From Pterobdella sp. o SKG-2022 (lineage: Eukaryota > Annelida > Clitellata > Hirudinida > Piscicolidae): 64,000 bases of DNA. Every line of letters begins with the position of its first letter. Position 1 is the stretch's first letter. This document shows positions 13,906 through 23,131 of this stretch, piece by piece. The DNA is taken from contig OZ038321.1 in NCBI GenBank assembly GCA_964035795.1, forward strand, positions 2,040,948 to 2,104,947, read 5' to 3'. The position numbers and the translations under genes were made by a program. Below the pieces are notes generated by a model that searched no databases, had not been told where the DNA came from, and saw only the letters and a program-made list of their open reading frames with translations.

Positions 13906-16791
13906 CACTAATTTATTGAAAATAATATTCATAGTTAACATTGTTATTAAAAGCATTATTATTACGTTTATCATCCGTCATAAACGAAAACAATCAAATT
14001 CATTGGTTCGTTCATTTAAATATTTAATACATACTCACAGAACTTTGGGTTATTTTTACTCTAAAAAGAAGCGTGAAAAATCAAAAAAAGGGAAACAGAT
14101 TTCCATCGATGAATTCAAAGTAACATCAATTGTTTTTCATTATCCTGAATTTTTCAAGCTTCATTTTTTTCTGATGCTTTTACAAGCCTTTGAGGGCTTT
14201 ATTTCCTAAAAACAAATGGAAACCTAAGGTTTGAAAGATATCAATGATTTTTATTTATTTTTTTTTGGTACATTTGTTGATTACTTTTAAACTAAATAAT
14301 TTTAATGAATTTTCTAATCAAAAATTTTTGAACAAAAATTATGTCTTGATAATTATCGTGATTAATATTTTTTTTTTATGTGTTTAGTTGGCCAGGTACG
14401 AATGTAAGAATGCTAGTGTTTTGTCTACCTTTATTGATTTTTTCTATTGTTTTTTCAGTTTATTTTATAATTTTCAAAATATTTACAATTATTTTTTTGT
14501 GTTTTAGTTATTATCTTATGAGTATTATTTCTAAATTTTCTCATGATTTTATATTCATTATTATGTAATGTTCTACATTTTCATCATGAATCTAATAAAT
14601 TATCAATATTATTCTATTGTTTTCCAAAAAAAAAAAAATTTTTAATGTTAGAATTAATAATATAAATTTCAACTTCCATGACATGCGCAATAATTTCAAA
14701 ATCGAGTTCACTTTTCAATCCAATTCCTCAAAAAGAAATTTTATTTTCGCAATGTATTACATTTGGTCGATTCATCATTCAAATGAATGCTTTTTTTTAT
14801 ATATTATTTTTTCAATGTATTTATATAGCGTAATATTTCTTAATGTAAAATTTATTTTATTCTTCTCAATGCATTGACTATGTTTGTTTTTTTTAAATTT
14901 GGTTTGATTGATTCATTCAGCGAATGAGTAGAGCTTTGAAAAAGAAATTCGACAAAGAAGACGAAAAGATATCTCTTGCAACAGATGGTGGAATTGAGGG
15001 AAAAAAAAGCAATAAAAAAAACGATGCAAATAATAAAAAAAATTTAAATAATAAAAAAAATAAAAATAAGGTAAATAATAAAAATAATGGTTATAATAAA
15101 ATCAATACCAACAATACTAATTGCAATAAAGATAAAAATAATTTGAATAACCGAAAAAATAAATTTGTTAATGACAAAAATAAAAAAAATGAAATTATTC
15201 AAAACAATAATAAGAAAAACAATAACAATAATACTAATTTAAACTCTAATATTAATAATAATAATGATAATAATATTAAAAGCCAAAGAAATATCATTGA
15301 CAATGAAAACTCAGCAGAAAATGATGAATTAAAGATCGCTTTCAGGTGATATTAAATTTTTTGGAATTTTAAAATTATTAAAACATAATTATTTATAATT
15401 TTTATTAAATTATAAAAATTTTTCATATTTCCATAAAAAATAAATTAATATTAAATTAAATAGTTCATTTTTATTGAACAATAATGCCAATTATTGGGTC
15501 AGGAATTCATACATATATATAGAGCATATATATATATATATATTTTAACCCAAAAAAATCCTTCTTAATTAATGACACATCACCTTTCTGAATATATCAT
15601 CTACATTTGAATTTATTTTTCAGATATCCTAAATCCCCTGCAAAACCTCATGAGATTATGGGAAAACTGAACCGCTTCTTGCTTGGAAGGAGTGAAGGTC
15701 AACCAAAAGTGAGTTATATGTTTAAAACTGAATATTTTTCAATAATTTATTGTTTTTTTATCAACTATTATTATATTTTTTCTATTTTTTTATTTATTAC
15801 ATTTTTTTATGTAATTAAATATCCAATACTGATGAGTGTGGTTATAGTGACGTCATTCTTTGAAGTTTTCAGACCTCATATTATTGGGTGAAGATAAATA
15901 GAAAAAAAACAAATATATATTTTCTTTTTAATTCATTTCAGTTATTGTTTCAATATATTTGTTACTGATTTCAAATATTTAAATAATATGTTTAAATAAA
16001 TTACATTTGAAACCATTTTTTTCATTGAACCGCTTCTTTTAACTATAATCAATCAAATCCATCACTCCCGTTTCCCTCATTTTGGCGTCGGTGAATGTTT
16101 TAAAAATATTTCCATCAATAATACTTTTCATGAGTCACTTAGTGAGTAAAAAGGTGCTAAACAGACCATCAGGGTATTTTATCAAAAGTTCCATCCCTGC
16201 ATTAGTTTAATACCACAGAATATTAGCTAATAAAAATTAAGAAATTTTTGGAGCATTTTTGATATCCTCAAGTTGAGACATAGCATTGTAAAACGGTATT
16301 TGTAGTTTTGATGGTTGTTCAAACACTATATAAACATGATAAAGTTTACAGAATTATCGAATATAAAGACATTTGATTCTATGATTTTAAAGAAGCTTTA
16401 CGAGACTTGTAGGTAGGAAAGCGCTTCTGAACAAGGCGTAAGAGGCGTTTTACAAATTATATACTTAAATCTAGTACAATAACACGCAAGGTTTGAAATT
16501 CCTATTAAAAAACTTTTTCAAAATAAACATCCGTCACCAAAATATCTTTCAACAAAAAAAATTATTAAATATGCTAGGTCTTGAAGATGCCTATGACAGG
16601 GTGAAATGGGGAAAGAGGGTTAGGACGTGGAATGAAGTCAGTCACCCCTTGGAAAAGGGAAAGGCTATAATAATATAATTCTTATACTAATCCTTGCGTT
16701 TGGTTTTTATAGGGGTGGCAAAGAAACAGAAGAAAGCGCTACATACGCAGTGGAAAAACAATTGAAGAATCTGAAGAAGAAATTAACCTGA
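8284..16791 (+). CDS. ZPBP-like type I membrane protein: Ig domain, GCC2/GCC3 Cys-rich module, TM helix, Asn-rich tail (5' end not found)
   Basis: Proposed coding exons: 8284-8565, 8955-9086, 9893-10032, 10585-10758, 10917-11052, 11263-11343, 12589-12678, 13450-13540, 14041-14119, 14921-15345, 15624-15708, 16578-16600, 16713-16791. All have AG/GT borders, and phases agree at all 12 junctions, giving about 605 codons to a TGA. Exon 1 holds an Ig-like domain: Cys in VSCIPR, Trp in FSWMSN, the strand SGILLL and Cys in LKCIVEL. Exons 2-5 form a largely helical region. Exons 5-7 form a GCC2/GCC3-type module with CPPGFY, CVPCPPGTYQ, CSTC and CTTCP. Exon 8 encodes about 21 hydrophobic residues, followed by the lysine-rich stop-transfer YSKKKREKSKKGK. 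The Ig, helical and cysteine-rich order, and several short motifs (SLSS in the Ig, VRFHQEC after it), resemble zona-pellucida-binding protein (Pfam Sp38), a sperm acrosomal protein. Known ZPBPs lack this TM and tail. Signal peptide and first exons were not found. AATAAA at 17023 could end the transcript. The gene could instead stop at TGA 12705-12707, and ZPBP orthology is an inference. Confidence 0.62.
8650..8775. repeat. (TATTG)n pentanucleotide repeat
   Basis: Imperfect TATTG/TATTT units in the intron just after the Ig exon of the ZPBP-like gene. The open frame reading through it is an artefact. Confidence 0.85.
8955..9086 (+). CDS. Exon: post-Ig segment of the ZPBP-like gene
   Basis: This is a small GC-rich island bounded by CACCCCAG|AATTC and ATCG|GTATTT. 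In the frame set by the Ig exon it reads KISITVRFHQEC and then an amphipathic helix DPIIDSVKRPIYQLISRI. The arrangement (beta strand with Cys, then a long helix just after the Ig domain) matches that of ZPBP. It is too short to stand out as an open reading frame by itself. Confidence 0.6.
9180..9378. repeat. CAT/CAC minisatellite with 66-bp higher-order unit
   Basis: The block containing CATTTTCGTTCTCATCACC recurs with an exact 66-base offset (9235 and 9301) inside a CAT/CAC trinucleotide tract. It gives poly-His on one strand and poly-Asp on the other. It lies within an intron of the ZPBP-like gene. Confidence 0.9.
9680..9862. repeat. About 21-bp tandem repeat (ATTTATGCATAATTATC)
   Basis: At least four close and several decayed copies of an ATTTATGCATAATTATCATT unit. 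Each carries the palindrome ATGCAT. It lies in the intron before the exon at 9893. Confidence 0.8.
10585..11343 (+). CDS. Three exons of the ZPBP-like gene: helical region and start of the Cys-rich module
   Basis: The exons are 10585-10758, 10917-11052 and 11263-11343. The first two join in phase 0 and give two helices with MMENLREKIDENIACLNMKC, then EVIEELQGIVSMKHK. The exon ending at 11052 must use donor TGTG|GTTAGT. Joined to 11263, that donor completes the pattern C-PPGFY-x5-CVPCPPGTYQ, the signature spacing of GCC2/GCC3 (ephrin-receptor-like) repeats, which strongly supports the junction. The intron 11053-11262 is filled largely by an AGT microsatellite (11056-11190). Confidence 0.7.
11056..11190. 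repeat. (AGT)n microsatellite in a coding-gene intron
   Basis: AGT units with a few GGT/GGA/ACT changes fill most of the 210-base intron 11053-11262. Confidence 0.95.
11196..11230. repeat. Fragment of a dispersed repeat (CACAGGGCGCTACTC)
   Basis: GATAGGTTTCACAGGGCGCTACTC matches a stretch near 54475-54502 almost exactly. The reverse complement of the shared core occurs at 23221-23241, right after a tRNA-like head. It looks like part of a SINE body. Confidence 0.5.
12589..12678 (+). CDS. Exon: last Cys-rich repeat of the ZPBP-like gene
   Basis: It joins 11343 in phase 1 to give CSTCTGHTYQ, then LQCTTCP and a final Cys in KRSCYG. The frame stays open to TGA at 12705-12707, so a secreted ending here is an alternative to splicing at TATG|GTGATG (12679). 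A GAT microsatellite follows at once (12725-12830). Confidence 0.6.
12725..12830. repeat. (GAT)n microsatellite
   Basis: Long GAT run with GGT interruptions, directly after the candidate stop or donor of the Cys-rich exon. Confidence 0.9.
13450..13540 (+). CDS. Exon: transmembrane helix of the ZPBP-like gene
   Basis: The acceptor is CACTCAG and the donor is TTTGG|GTACCT. In the phase set by the previous exon it encodes RLADFLAKRF followed by about 19 uncharged hydrophobic residues (SSFLIVVVCNVSFVAILFF). The stretch is unusually GC-rich for a hydrophobic run in this AT-rich window, which argues against a chance TTT/ATT stretch. The next exon (14041-14119, TLGYFYSKKKREKSKKGK and on) supplies the basic cytoplasmic flank. 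Confidence 0.55.
13592..13772 (-). mobile_element. tRNA-headed SINE, copy 1
   Basis: On the minus strand it reads GTCGGCCCCTATAGCTCAAT, then A-box and B-box-like parts (GGGTTCAATCCCGCG). The body is CAATTAGCACTTGTTCCACAG and the 3' end is GTGCTTTATAAATACCGCATT. It lies between the TM and cytoplasmic exons of the ZPBP-like gene. Five other copies are in the window. Confidence 0.85.
13841..13905. repeat. (TTA)n microsatellite
   Basis: Pure TTA/ATT units just beyond SINE copy 1. Confidence 0.9.
14921..15345 (+). CDS. Exon: Lys/Asn-rich low-complexity cytoplasmic segment
   Basis: The acceptor is ATTCATTCAG and the donor is TTTCAG|GTGATA (phase 2). There are 141 codons. After a basic start (RMSRALKKKFDKEDEK) comes about 100 residues made almost only of Asn and Lys, then an acidic/polar end (NENSAENDELKIAFR). 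Codons vary (AAT, AAC, AAA, AAG, with Asp, Ile and Thr mixed in), so the stretch is not a pure microsatellite. It is probably a disordered linker expanded from AAT/AAA-rich repeats. An ATG at 14924 could also be the start codon of a separate gene made of this and the next exons. Confidence 0.55.
15624..15708 (+). CDS. Exon: conserved-looking tail segment (PHEIMGKLNRFLLGR)
   Basis: It has an excellent acceptor (TTATTTTTCAG) and a consensus donor (AAAA|GTGAGT). Completing the AG+A split codon, it reads YPKSPAKPHEIMGKLNRFLL and then GRSEGQPK. I do not recognise the motif. Its balanced codon use and perfect splice sites make it one of the clearest exons in the window. Confidence 0.7.
16713..16791 (+). 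CDS. Terminal exon, reading frame ambiguous
   Basis: The acceptor is TTTTTATAG. If the 23-nt micro-exon 16578-16600 is used, the frame gives GGKETEESATYAVEKQLKNL, KKKLT and a stop at 16789-16791. If exon 15624-15708 joins here directly in phase 0, the frame gives a basic-then-acidic tail ending in EESEEEINLI, with its stop ending at 16796. I prefer the first because it looks like a charged helix, but only a transcript would settle it. Confidence 0.5.
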
Positions 16792-17474
16792 TTTGAAATC
16801 AATTGCCTATTTAATTATTAATTAATAGAAACTAATTAGTTAGTCATTTAATTAATGTATAAGCAATTTAATCATTTGGTTTTTGTATCACATGCATAAA
16901 AACAATTGATTACTTGTATAATTATCATTGAAAAACTAACTTATCAAAAATTATATCTTTTAAATAATTAATTTATTACTTAAAATAGTTATTATCTAAA
17001 TAATTTAACTACAAATTATATTAATAAAGTGGGAAACAAACAATAATACACTGAAGTTGATGAATGAATTGTATTGAAGCTTGAAGTTTTTTTGACGAGA
17101 GGTTAAAAATAATGAGATGGAACCATTCATGGATTGTGTAACCAAACGTCAGAATATCGAAGTTATAGTCTGCTTTTTCTTGTCACTTCTACAACTTGAG
17201 TACAAGCTCTGAAGTTTGGATCGAATATTTAATTGAGAAAAATGTTTTATGGAAACTTTCGCAACTTTGAGATTTGGAAGACTTTCAGTTGAATCTAGTT
17301 TTATTGTAACTACTGCATTTTTTTAAAATTACAAATCAATTTTATTGAAGTTTGACAATCAAGTCACTCGAAATTAGTTCTATTTTTTATGAATAGTTAA
17401 CTAATTCTTAAATATAGTCTTTGAATTACTAGATAACCATAGTTACGATTTAATTTTAAAAAAGGTAATTTAAA

Positions 17475-17847
17475 AAAAAGTAAACTTATCGAAAATTATA
17501 GCTTTTGTTTCTCAATAGATGTATTAAAAATTCCTCTTTTTTGATGTTTTTCGTTACAAAATTAGTTCATATTTCCGAATACGAGATAGAGATATATTAA
17601 AAATTAAATATTTTGCGGAAAAATCAAAAAGCCGCAAATTTTAAGTCTTGGTGGGTAACTTCCTTTTCCAACCCGTAGCTTACGAGACTACCGGTTGCTG
17701 TGGTCCCTCAACCGCTACTTTCGTCGAAGAGTTTGGCAGGAAATTTTTCGAGGCGGCGGAAGACCCTCTGGAGGCAGTTTGATTTCATCAGAAGATCTTC
17801 TTGGCTATTGTCCGCGGCAATGCTGCCAGCATCCTTTCCTGTCTCTG
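17475..17847 (+). mobile_element. Decayed dispersed repeat, copy A (coding remnant)
   Basis: From 17615 on, it is similar throughout to 28839-29070. In one frame it reads TFVEEFGRKFFEAAEDPLEA, then V-stop, then a segment with KIFLAIVRGNAASIL, matching copy B with one in-frame TGA. The 5' part (17475-17562) matches 40349-40431 in inverted orientation. The peptide pattern (G-R-K, D-x-L-E-A, Q-K-I-x-L-A-I-x-R) resembles the short conserved tail seen in some invertebrate retroelement proteins. I cannot name the family. Confidence 0.6.
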
Positions 17848-18605
17848 CCCTTCCTTTTCTCTCTCTTTATCCTTTTTGCTTCAACGTTAGTTTTGCATTT
17901 TCATAGTTTCTTTTTGCTAGCTTTGTAAACATTTTTTATTGTTCGACCAATCAATTAGATGCACTTTTTAAATAGCTTGAAGTATAACGTTTGAAGCATC
18001 CTAGCCTCAAGATTTCACCACTATTTACTAAAAATATATGTATTTGAAAGCTTATACAATTCAACAAAATAATGAAAATTATATTATTTAACATATAAAA
18101 AAATTATTTAAGAATATTAATTTTTATTTAAAACTCGACTGTCGTGTAACGAATTTGTTAGAATGCCAACTGCTATTCACGACTTCTTGAAGTTCAATTG
18201 CAAAATCGTGAAATAATGAGTCATTTTTATGGTTCAATAGTTTGAAGTTATAAAATTTTCTTATCAAAACTAATTTTAAATGATTTTTTTTACTTTTATT
18301 GAAATTAAAATTATTCAATTTTTTAGTTTCGTAGAGATTTACTTTTCCTCTTTTCCAAGAATATCATTAACCATATGACCGTTTAAAATAATTTTACAGT
18401 TATAATATTTCTTATATACACTTTTATTTAAATCGGAAAAGTATTATCGTAAATATTTCAAATTATTTTTAAAAAATATTCGGAAATATGGGCTTAATCT
18501 GAAGTGCTATTGAGTAACAATAGTTGGTGATTAATTGTTTTGTGTTTAATCATAAAAATTTCTGCTAACCGCTATTCATCATTTTAATGGTTTTTCAGCA
18601 TGTAG

Positions 18606-18617
18606 CATATATATAAT
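18606..18617 (+). promoter_or_regulatory. TATA-like box upstream of the DDIT4-like gene
   Basis: CATATATATAAT lies about 57-68 bases before the ATG at 18674. That spacing would put transcription start near 18640 and give a short 5' UTR. The region is AT-rich, so this could be a chance match. Confidence 0.35.
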
Positions 18618-18673
18618 TAGAATATCGCCAGTATTGTCCGAATTCAAACTTTTCGTTAAAAAAGTTTCTCAAA

Positions 18674-20398
18674 ATGTTTTTCAGAAAAAGAAATTTTGAG
18701 AATTTTAAATTTCTGATGGAGAACAAGACTCCGACATTGGTTCTTTCATCTGACAGCACGAGGACTTCGGCTTGCAGTCTTTACAACGTCATAGAAGCCG
18801 ACTACCTGCAGCCATTCAGTGATGATTCTTCTCTTGCTCCCAGTAACTTGCCTTTCTGCTTATTCACCCATTGTTTTTTCAATTCTATACTATTTTTTAC
18901 TAATTTATCTTATCTTTCAGTTAATTATTTTATATTGAATCTTATCTTTATTCAATTTTCATCAACATTCAGCTAGTTAATTTATATCACTATTTTTAAA
19001 ATATCAATTTTATCAACTGTATGTATAAAACAAATCTAAATGTACTGAAAATAATACTGAATGTATAAAGTTATAGTAAAAATTTTTAATGTAATTAAAA
19101 TGAATTTCATTATACATCCTTTTCAGAGACATCTCGTGTATTTTATATACAATCATTATCAAATGAAATTCCTCAAATTGGTGTTTTTGAGATAATTTAA
19201 GCCTCATAAAGCTTTTTCCAATAATGGCAAGTTTTTCATATAAAATACACTTGATATTTTACTAACATTATTTGCAAAGGTTTGAAATTTTTGTGTTTTT
19301 TAGGTACAATCTTTAGCATAAAATAACAAAAAAACTAAATAATACATGAGATGTCTCTGAAAAGTTGAATACTTTCATCAATAGCTCACAATGATTCATG
19401 CCTCGATTAACTTGTAAACCAGTCTTAATTTCCATGGTCCATTCATTTTTACAACAGTCAGCAATTATAATTATTGTTTTTTTTTTCATTTTGTTTGGGG
19501 TCTCACTTGCTTATACTGCTGTACATGTCTCAGTAACTGGGATTAACAGCAGTTGACCTAGATTATTGATGCTGCTTTTAGCAAATATATGAAATAAGCC
19601 ATTTATTTGCGACAGTTAACATTCTTATCAACACTTCCAGGTTTCTCCGAAACAGACCAAATATCCTCCCTAAAGAATGAAGACCAGCTTGACACCCAAA
19701 GTATAGAAATCTTAATTAAAAAACTCTCAGCCATCTTCTCAAAAAGCCACATGATCTGCAAAAAATGCTGCTACCTTCTTGTGCCCCCGGATGTAGTGGG
19801 ACGGATAGCTGTTGATGTGGTGAGGATGAGTCAGTTGGAGCCTCGAGGAGTCGAGGGAGGTCGACTGAGAGTGAGACTTTCAGCTGAGGGCTGTGAGACG
19901 GAGTTGTGTACAATTAGGTTTGTACATGATTTTATGTTTTATAAGTTTATGAAGTAATCCATTAACTCTGTGTAGTTCTTGTTTCAGCATAAATATAATA
20001 TAGCTTATAGAATAATTTATCAACTCTTTTTCATAGTTTTTTCTTAATCTTTTTTTTATAAGTTCAAATATCATCATAGTCCAAACTAAGCTTCACCATA
20101 AGCAATTCACCACAACCTTACCTCACAACCCTCTCCCACCACACCAAACAGCAAAGACGACACAAAAGACACAGAGAAAGACGACGATTTCATCCACGAG
20201 ATCATTCTTACACTCACCGAAGACACCAACAGCTGGCTGAGTTTTCGGCAGCTGGCCCAGATGCTTCCGGCCATAGTGTGCTGTCGAGTAAGTGCCCCAC
20301 GCAAACCATCGTTCGTTTGTGTAGGACAAGGTTATATGCTAGAGAAGGTCAAATTTTATTCTCCCTATAACAAAGTTTCTGTCTCTAATGTTGTATGA
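18674..20398 (+). CDS. ddit4-like: DDIT4/REDD1 (RTP801; scylla/charybde) homologue, mTORC1 inhibitor
   Basis: There are three exons: 18674-18842, 19641-19917 and 20152-20398. The joins are phase 1 then phase 2, giving 230 residues (human DDIT4 has 232). Members of the family are cytosolic stress-induced proteins that turn off mTORC1 through TSC1/TSC2. The conserved C-terminal half starts near residue 98 with LLVPPDVVGRIAVDVVRMSQ. LEPRGVEGG (residues 122-130) sits where the family has its SEPCGLRG signature. WLSFRQLAQMLP (178-189) matches the W-x6-hydrophobic helix. YMLEKVKFYS (210-219) matches the terminal KKKLYSS strand. Residues 1-60 are the variable N-terminus. Residues 150-162 (KDDTKDTEKDDDF) form a charged loop. 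A TATA-like CATATATATAAT lies at 18606, and AATAAA at 20574. Intron 1 carries an inverted-repeat element (19119-19364). No frame damage is seen. The intron 2 acceptor (20151) is the one that keeps the frame. Confidence 0.85.
19119..19364. mobile_element. Inverted-repeat element in DDIT4-like intron 1
   Basis: TTTTCAGAGACATCTCGTGT at about 19120 is matched in reverse complement by ACATGAGATGTCTCTGAAAA at about 19344, roughly 26 of 28 bases. The core AGAGACATCGTATGTTTTT also occurs at about 13211 and 32293, and inverted at about 52644. This suggests a small family of non-autonomous inverted-repeat elements. Confidence 0.55.
19511..19570. repeat. Dispersed repeat, copy 1 (CTGTACATGT..CAGTAACTGG)
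   Basis: About 60 bases match 63046-63105 closely (shared: TGTACATGTC, CAGTAACTGG, ACAGCAGT, GACCTAGATTATTG). The function is unknown. It lies in DDIT4-like intron 1. Confidence 0.6.
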
Positions 20399-20573
20399 TG
20401 CTTCTTGACTCAATAGTCTTTTGTATTTATTATGTCTCTTTTATGTATCATATCTTTTGTACGTGTTATATTTTTTGTATGTGTGAATGGTTTTTACATT
20501 GTGAGTTTTTTCCTTTTTAAAAATGGAAAGTAGATAGGTTCTTTTACTTTCAGTTTTCAATATTTCTCCAATG

Positions 20574-20579
20574 AATAAA
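20574..20579 (+). terminator. Poly(A) signal of the DDIT4-like gene
   Basis: AATAAA lies about 176 bases after the stop codon, followed by T-rich sequence. It is the first canonical signal downstream of TGA 20396-20398 that I noted. In AT-rich DNA such signals also occur by chance. Confidence 0.4.
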
Positions 20580-20739
20580 TTCATTTTTATTTTTTTATAA
20601 ATAAAATTATAATTTTCATATTATATAATCTCTTTCTTTTCAACTACAATATCTCCATTATTTTTCTACATTTTTTTAATTTCCCATTGCACTTCATCCT
20701 TCCCACATTCACCCATTAATTTGATTGCTTTGTTATATT

Positions 20740-20860
20740 ACACCGTTTTGGTTACATTCATCACAATTGCAAATGCCTGCGCCAACAACATCCAACGCCC
20801 GTTTGTATGGGTTGGATGATACTTGGGTATAAGGACTGTCATGATGAATTTCTAAATTTT
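20740..20860 (-). other. GC-richer island of unknown nature
   Basis: This roughly 100-base island stands out in AT-rich DNA 0.4 kb after the DDIT4-like stop. The minus strand is open with SPYTQVSSNPYKRALDVVGA and then GICNCDECNQNG. The plus strand is also partly open. No good acceptor flanks it, so a repeat fragment is as likely as an exon. Confidence 0.25.
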
Positions 20861-21125
20861 CACATTTTAAAATTGTGGTTTTTTGATACATTTGTTTAAA
20901 ATCGATATTATATTTTTTTTTATATATGTTTAACCTTATCATAAAACGTTTTATATTTATATTCTTGTATTTTTATTAATTATATATATTAAATAAAAAT
21001 TGGTTAAATTTATCTGTTAAGGATTTTTTTCTTTTTAATCTCTTTCACTTTTCATCAATTTTATGTTCTTCGTATGAGGTTTTATATAAGTTTGTTAAGA
21101 TAGCATAAAGCTATAAGTTTTTCTT

Positions 21126-21303
21126 ATAACTGATCGCAAAATGATGGTGATGAGAAGGAGGATGATGCTGATGTTGAGGATGATAATGATCTCATAATGA
21201 TGGTGATGAAGAGGAGGATGATGATGTTGAGGATGATAATGATCTCATAATGATGGTGATGAAGAGGAGGAGGATGATGATGTTGAGGATGATAATGATC
21301 TCA
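21126..21303. repeat. About 55-bp minisatellite (ATGATGGTGATGAAGAGGAGG)
   Basis: Units start with GATCTCATAATGATGGTGAT at 21188 and 21244, with a diverged first unit near 21131 and a partial last one. The spacing is about 56 bases. Confidence 0.85.
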
Positions 21304-22384
21304 TGAAAAATTTTTTCCATTTCAATTATTTCGTTAATTGATATTAATTTCATGCTTTTTGTTTAGTATAATACATACTTATTTTGTTGTTAAGAAAACT
21401 GTTTTGAACAAAAAGCATAATTTTTATTGTTAAAAAAAAATAATTTTAAAAACAAATTCATTTCTGTTATCCAGTCCAATTCATCAAAAACCCTGTTACA
21501 GAATTTTATACAAAATTAACTTTTAAGATCAAATCTTTTTTTTTCTCTTGTTTATACATCTTAGTATCATCATCAGGAGTAAGCCGTGTTATATTTTTAT
21601 TCGTTATTAAATGTTAATTCATTTATAAGATTAATTATTTATATTTTGTTTATGATTTTATTTTTTTTTGTTTTTTTTAGGTTAATTTATTTATTATTGC
21701 TTTTTTTTAGTTTTCCTTTTGTATATTTTTCAATATTGATAGTTTTTAAAGTTTTGTATCATCAAATTTTGATTTTTTTTTATATTTAATTTTTCATTAT
21801 AATTTTTTTTGGTAATTTGTATAATTAATTATTTATCATAATTGTTTTAATAATTAACTTAACTATAATTTTCTAATTATCTATCATAATTACTTGATAA
21901 TTTCGTCAGTTCCTTCTCTTTTTCATGAACATTTCAAACATGTTCAAACGTTTTTACTAACTCCATGTATAGTCATTTATGTTATATGAACGTTACAACA
22001 CTGTTATCAGTTTTCTGCTTACAATTGTTCCATTGTTTTTAGGTAATAATCCTGATCATTATGCGAGTCTTATCAAGCTGATCTGTGAAAACTTCTTTTT
22101 TTATCATTCCCTTTTTTGTTTATATATGATATTAAGTATTTTATGTACCGTCAAGCTAACTCGACATCTTTTGTGCAGTCATTCTGTATCTCCGGGTGAG
22201 ACCTTTTCCATATTTAGTTCATATTTCAGTTTTGCATACATAAGAATCAAAACAATTAATTTTGTTTTTTTTTATTTTTATTCGTATTTTTTAAAATAAT
22301 TTTTTCAAGTTACATTTGTTTTGAATCAAAATATCTAAAGATATACACAGCTTCAAAATATAAACATTATTGATAACTATAATT

Positions 22385-22591
22385 GTCGGCCCCTATAGCT
22401 CAATGGTTGAGCCCTAGACTAATTATCTAAAGTTACTGGGATCGATCCCGCGTGAGCCGACAATTAGCACCTGTACACCAGTGTTTTCGCTACATTAAAT
22501 TTGTAGCAAGCGCTTTGATCTATAAGGAAAAACGCTTTATAAATACCGCATTACATTATAATAGAAATGAAACTTTACGCTATATAAATAG
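22385..22591 (+). mobile_element. tRNA-headed SINE, copy 2
   Basis: The head GTCGGCCCCTATAGCTCAAT contains a foldable anticodon arm (TTAGA...TCTAA in the other copies, slightly damaged here). Then come GATCCCGCGTGAGCCGACAA, the common body and the tail CGCTTTATAAATACCGCATT. After the tail comes ACGCTATATAAATAG. Confidence 0.85.
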
Positions 22592-23131
22592 AAAATTGTC
22601 GTAATATCGCTCTATTCCAGTCCAAATCCTTTTTACCGACATCTTTCATTGTACTTTTAGCTGAATATTTGCAAGTTTTTTCATCTTTGTGTCCATTTTA
22701 TTTTCGATTCAAGATATAATGCGCGCTATTTAAATGATTTCGGATTTTCCTCTTAAAGCTAAATAATTTAAGCGTTTTGTTGCCCAATAAAAATGAGAAT
22801 GGATTTTTTTTAGTTATTTTTTAAAATTTCATACATGTGTTTTTGAAGAATTTATCATACAAGATAATTAAATCAAAAACATATATAAACTAGAAAGCAC
22901 CAATCTTTCCGATATGCCACGGATATCATCATTAAATGATGGATTTGAAAACTTAAGTATAATAAAAGCTGGAAATCATTCAAAAGGAACCCTCAGTAAC
23001 TTTCATGAAAATCAAATGAATTCAATCTACATTTTTCGATAATCATTAGCGTCGATATTATGAGAAAATTTTTAGTACTTTTTTTAACAAAAAAAGTTAG
23101 AATTTTTGGTAAGTATAGCCTTAGCATAATA

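Noticed and set aside
16493..16678. ORF reading LGLEDAYDRVKWGKRVRTWN as an exon
   Set aside because: Its frame does not join in phase to the well-supported donor at 15708, and its stop has no matching tail. A micro-exon in another frame (16578-16600) fits instead, though transcripts could revive this reading.
22020..22215. Possible exon NNPDHYASLIKLICENFF after TTGTTTTTAG
   Set aside because: No donor in frame before Phe/Tyr-rich noise, and no relation to neighbouring genes.
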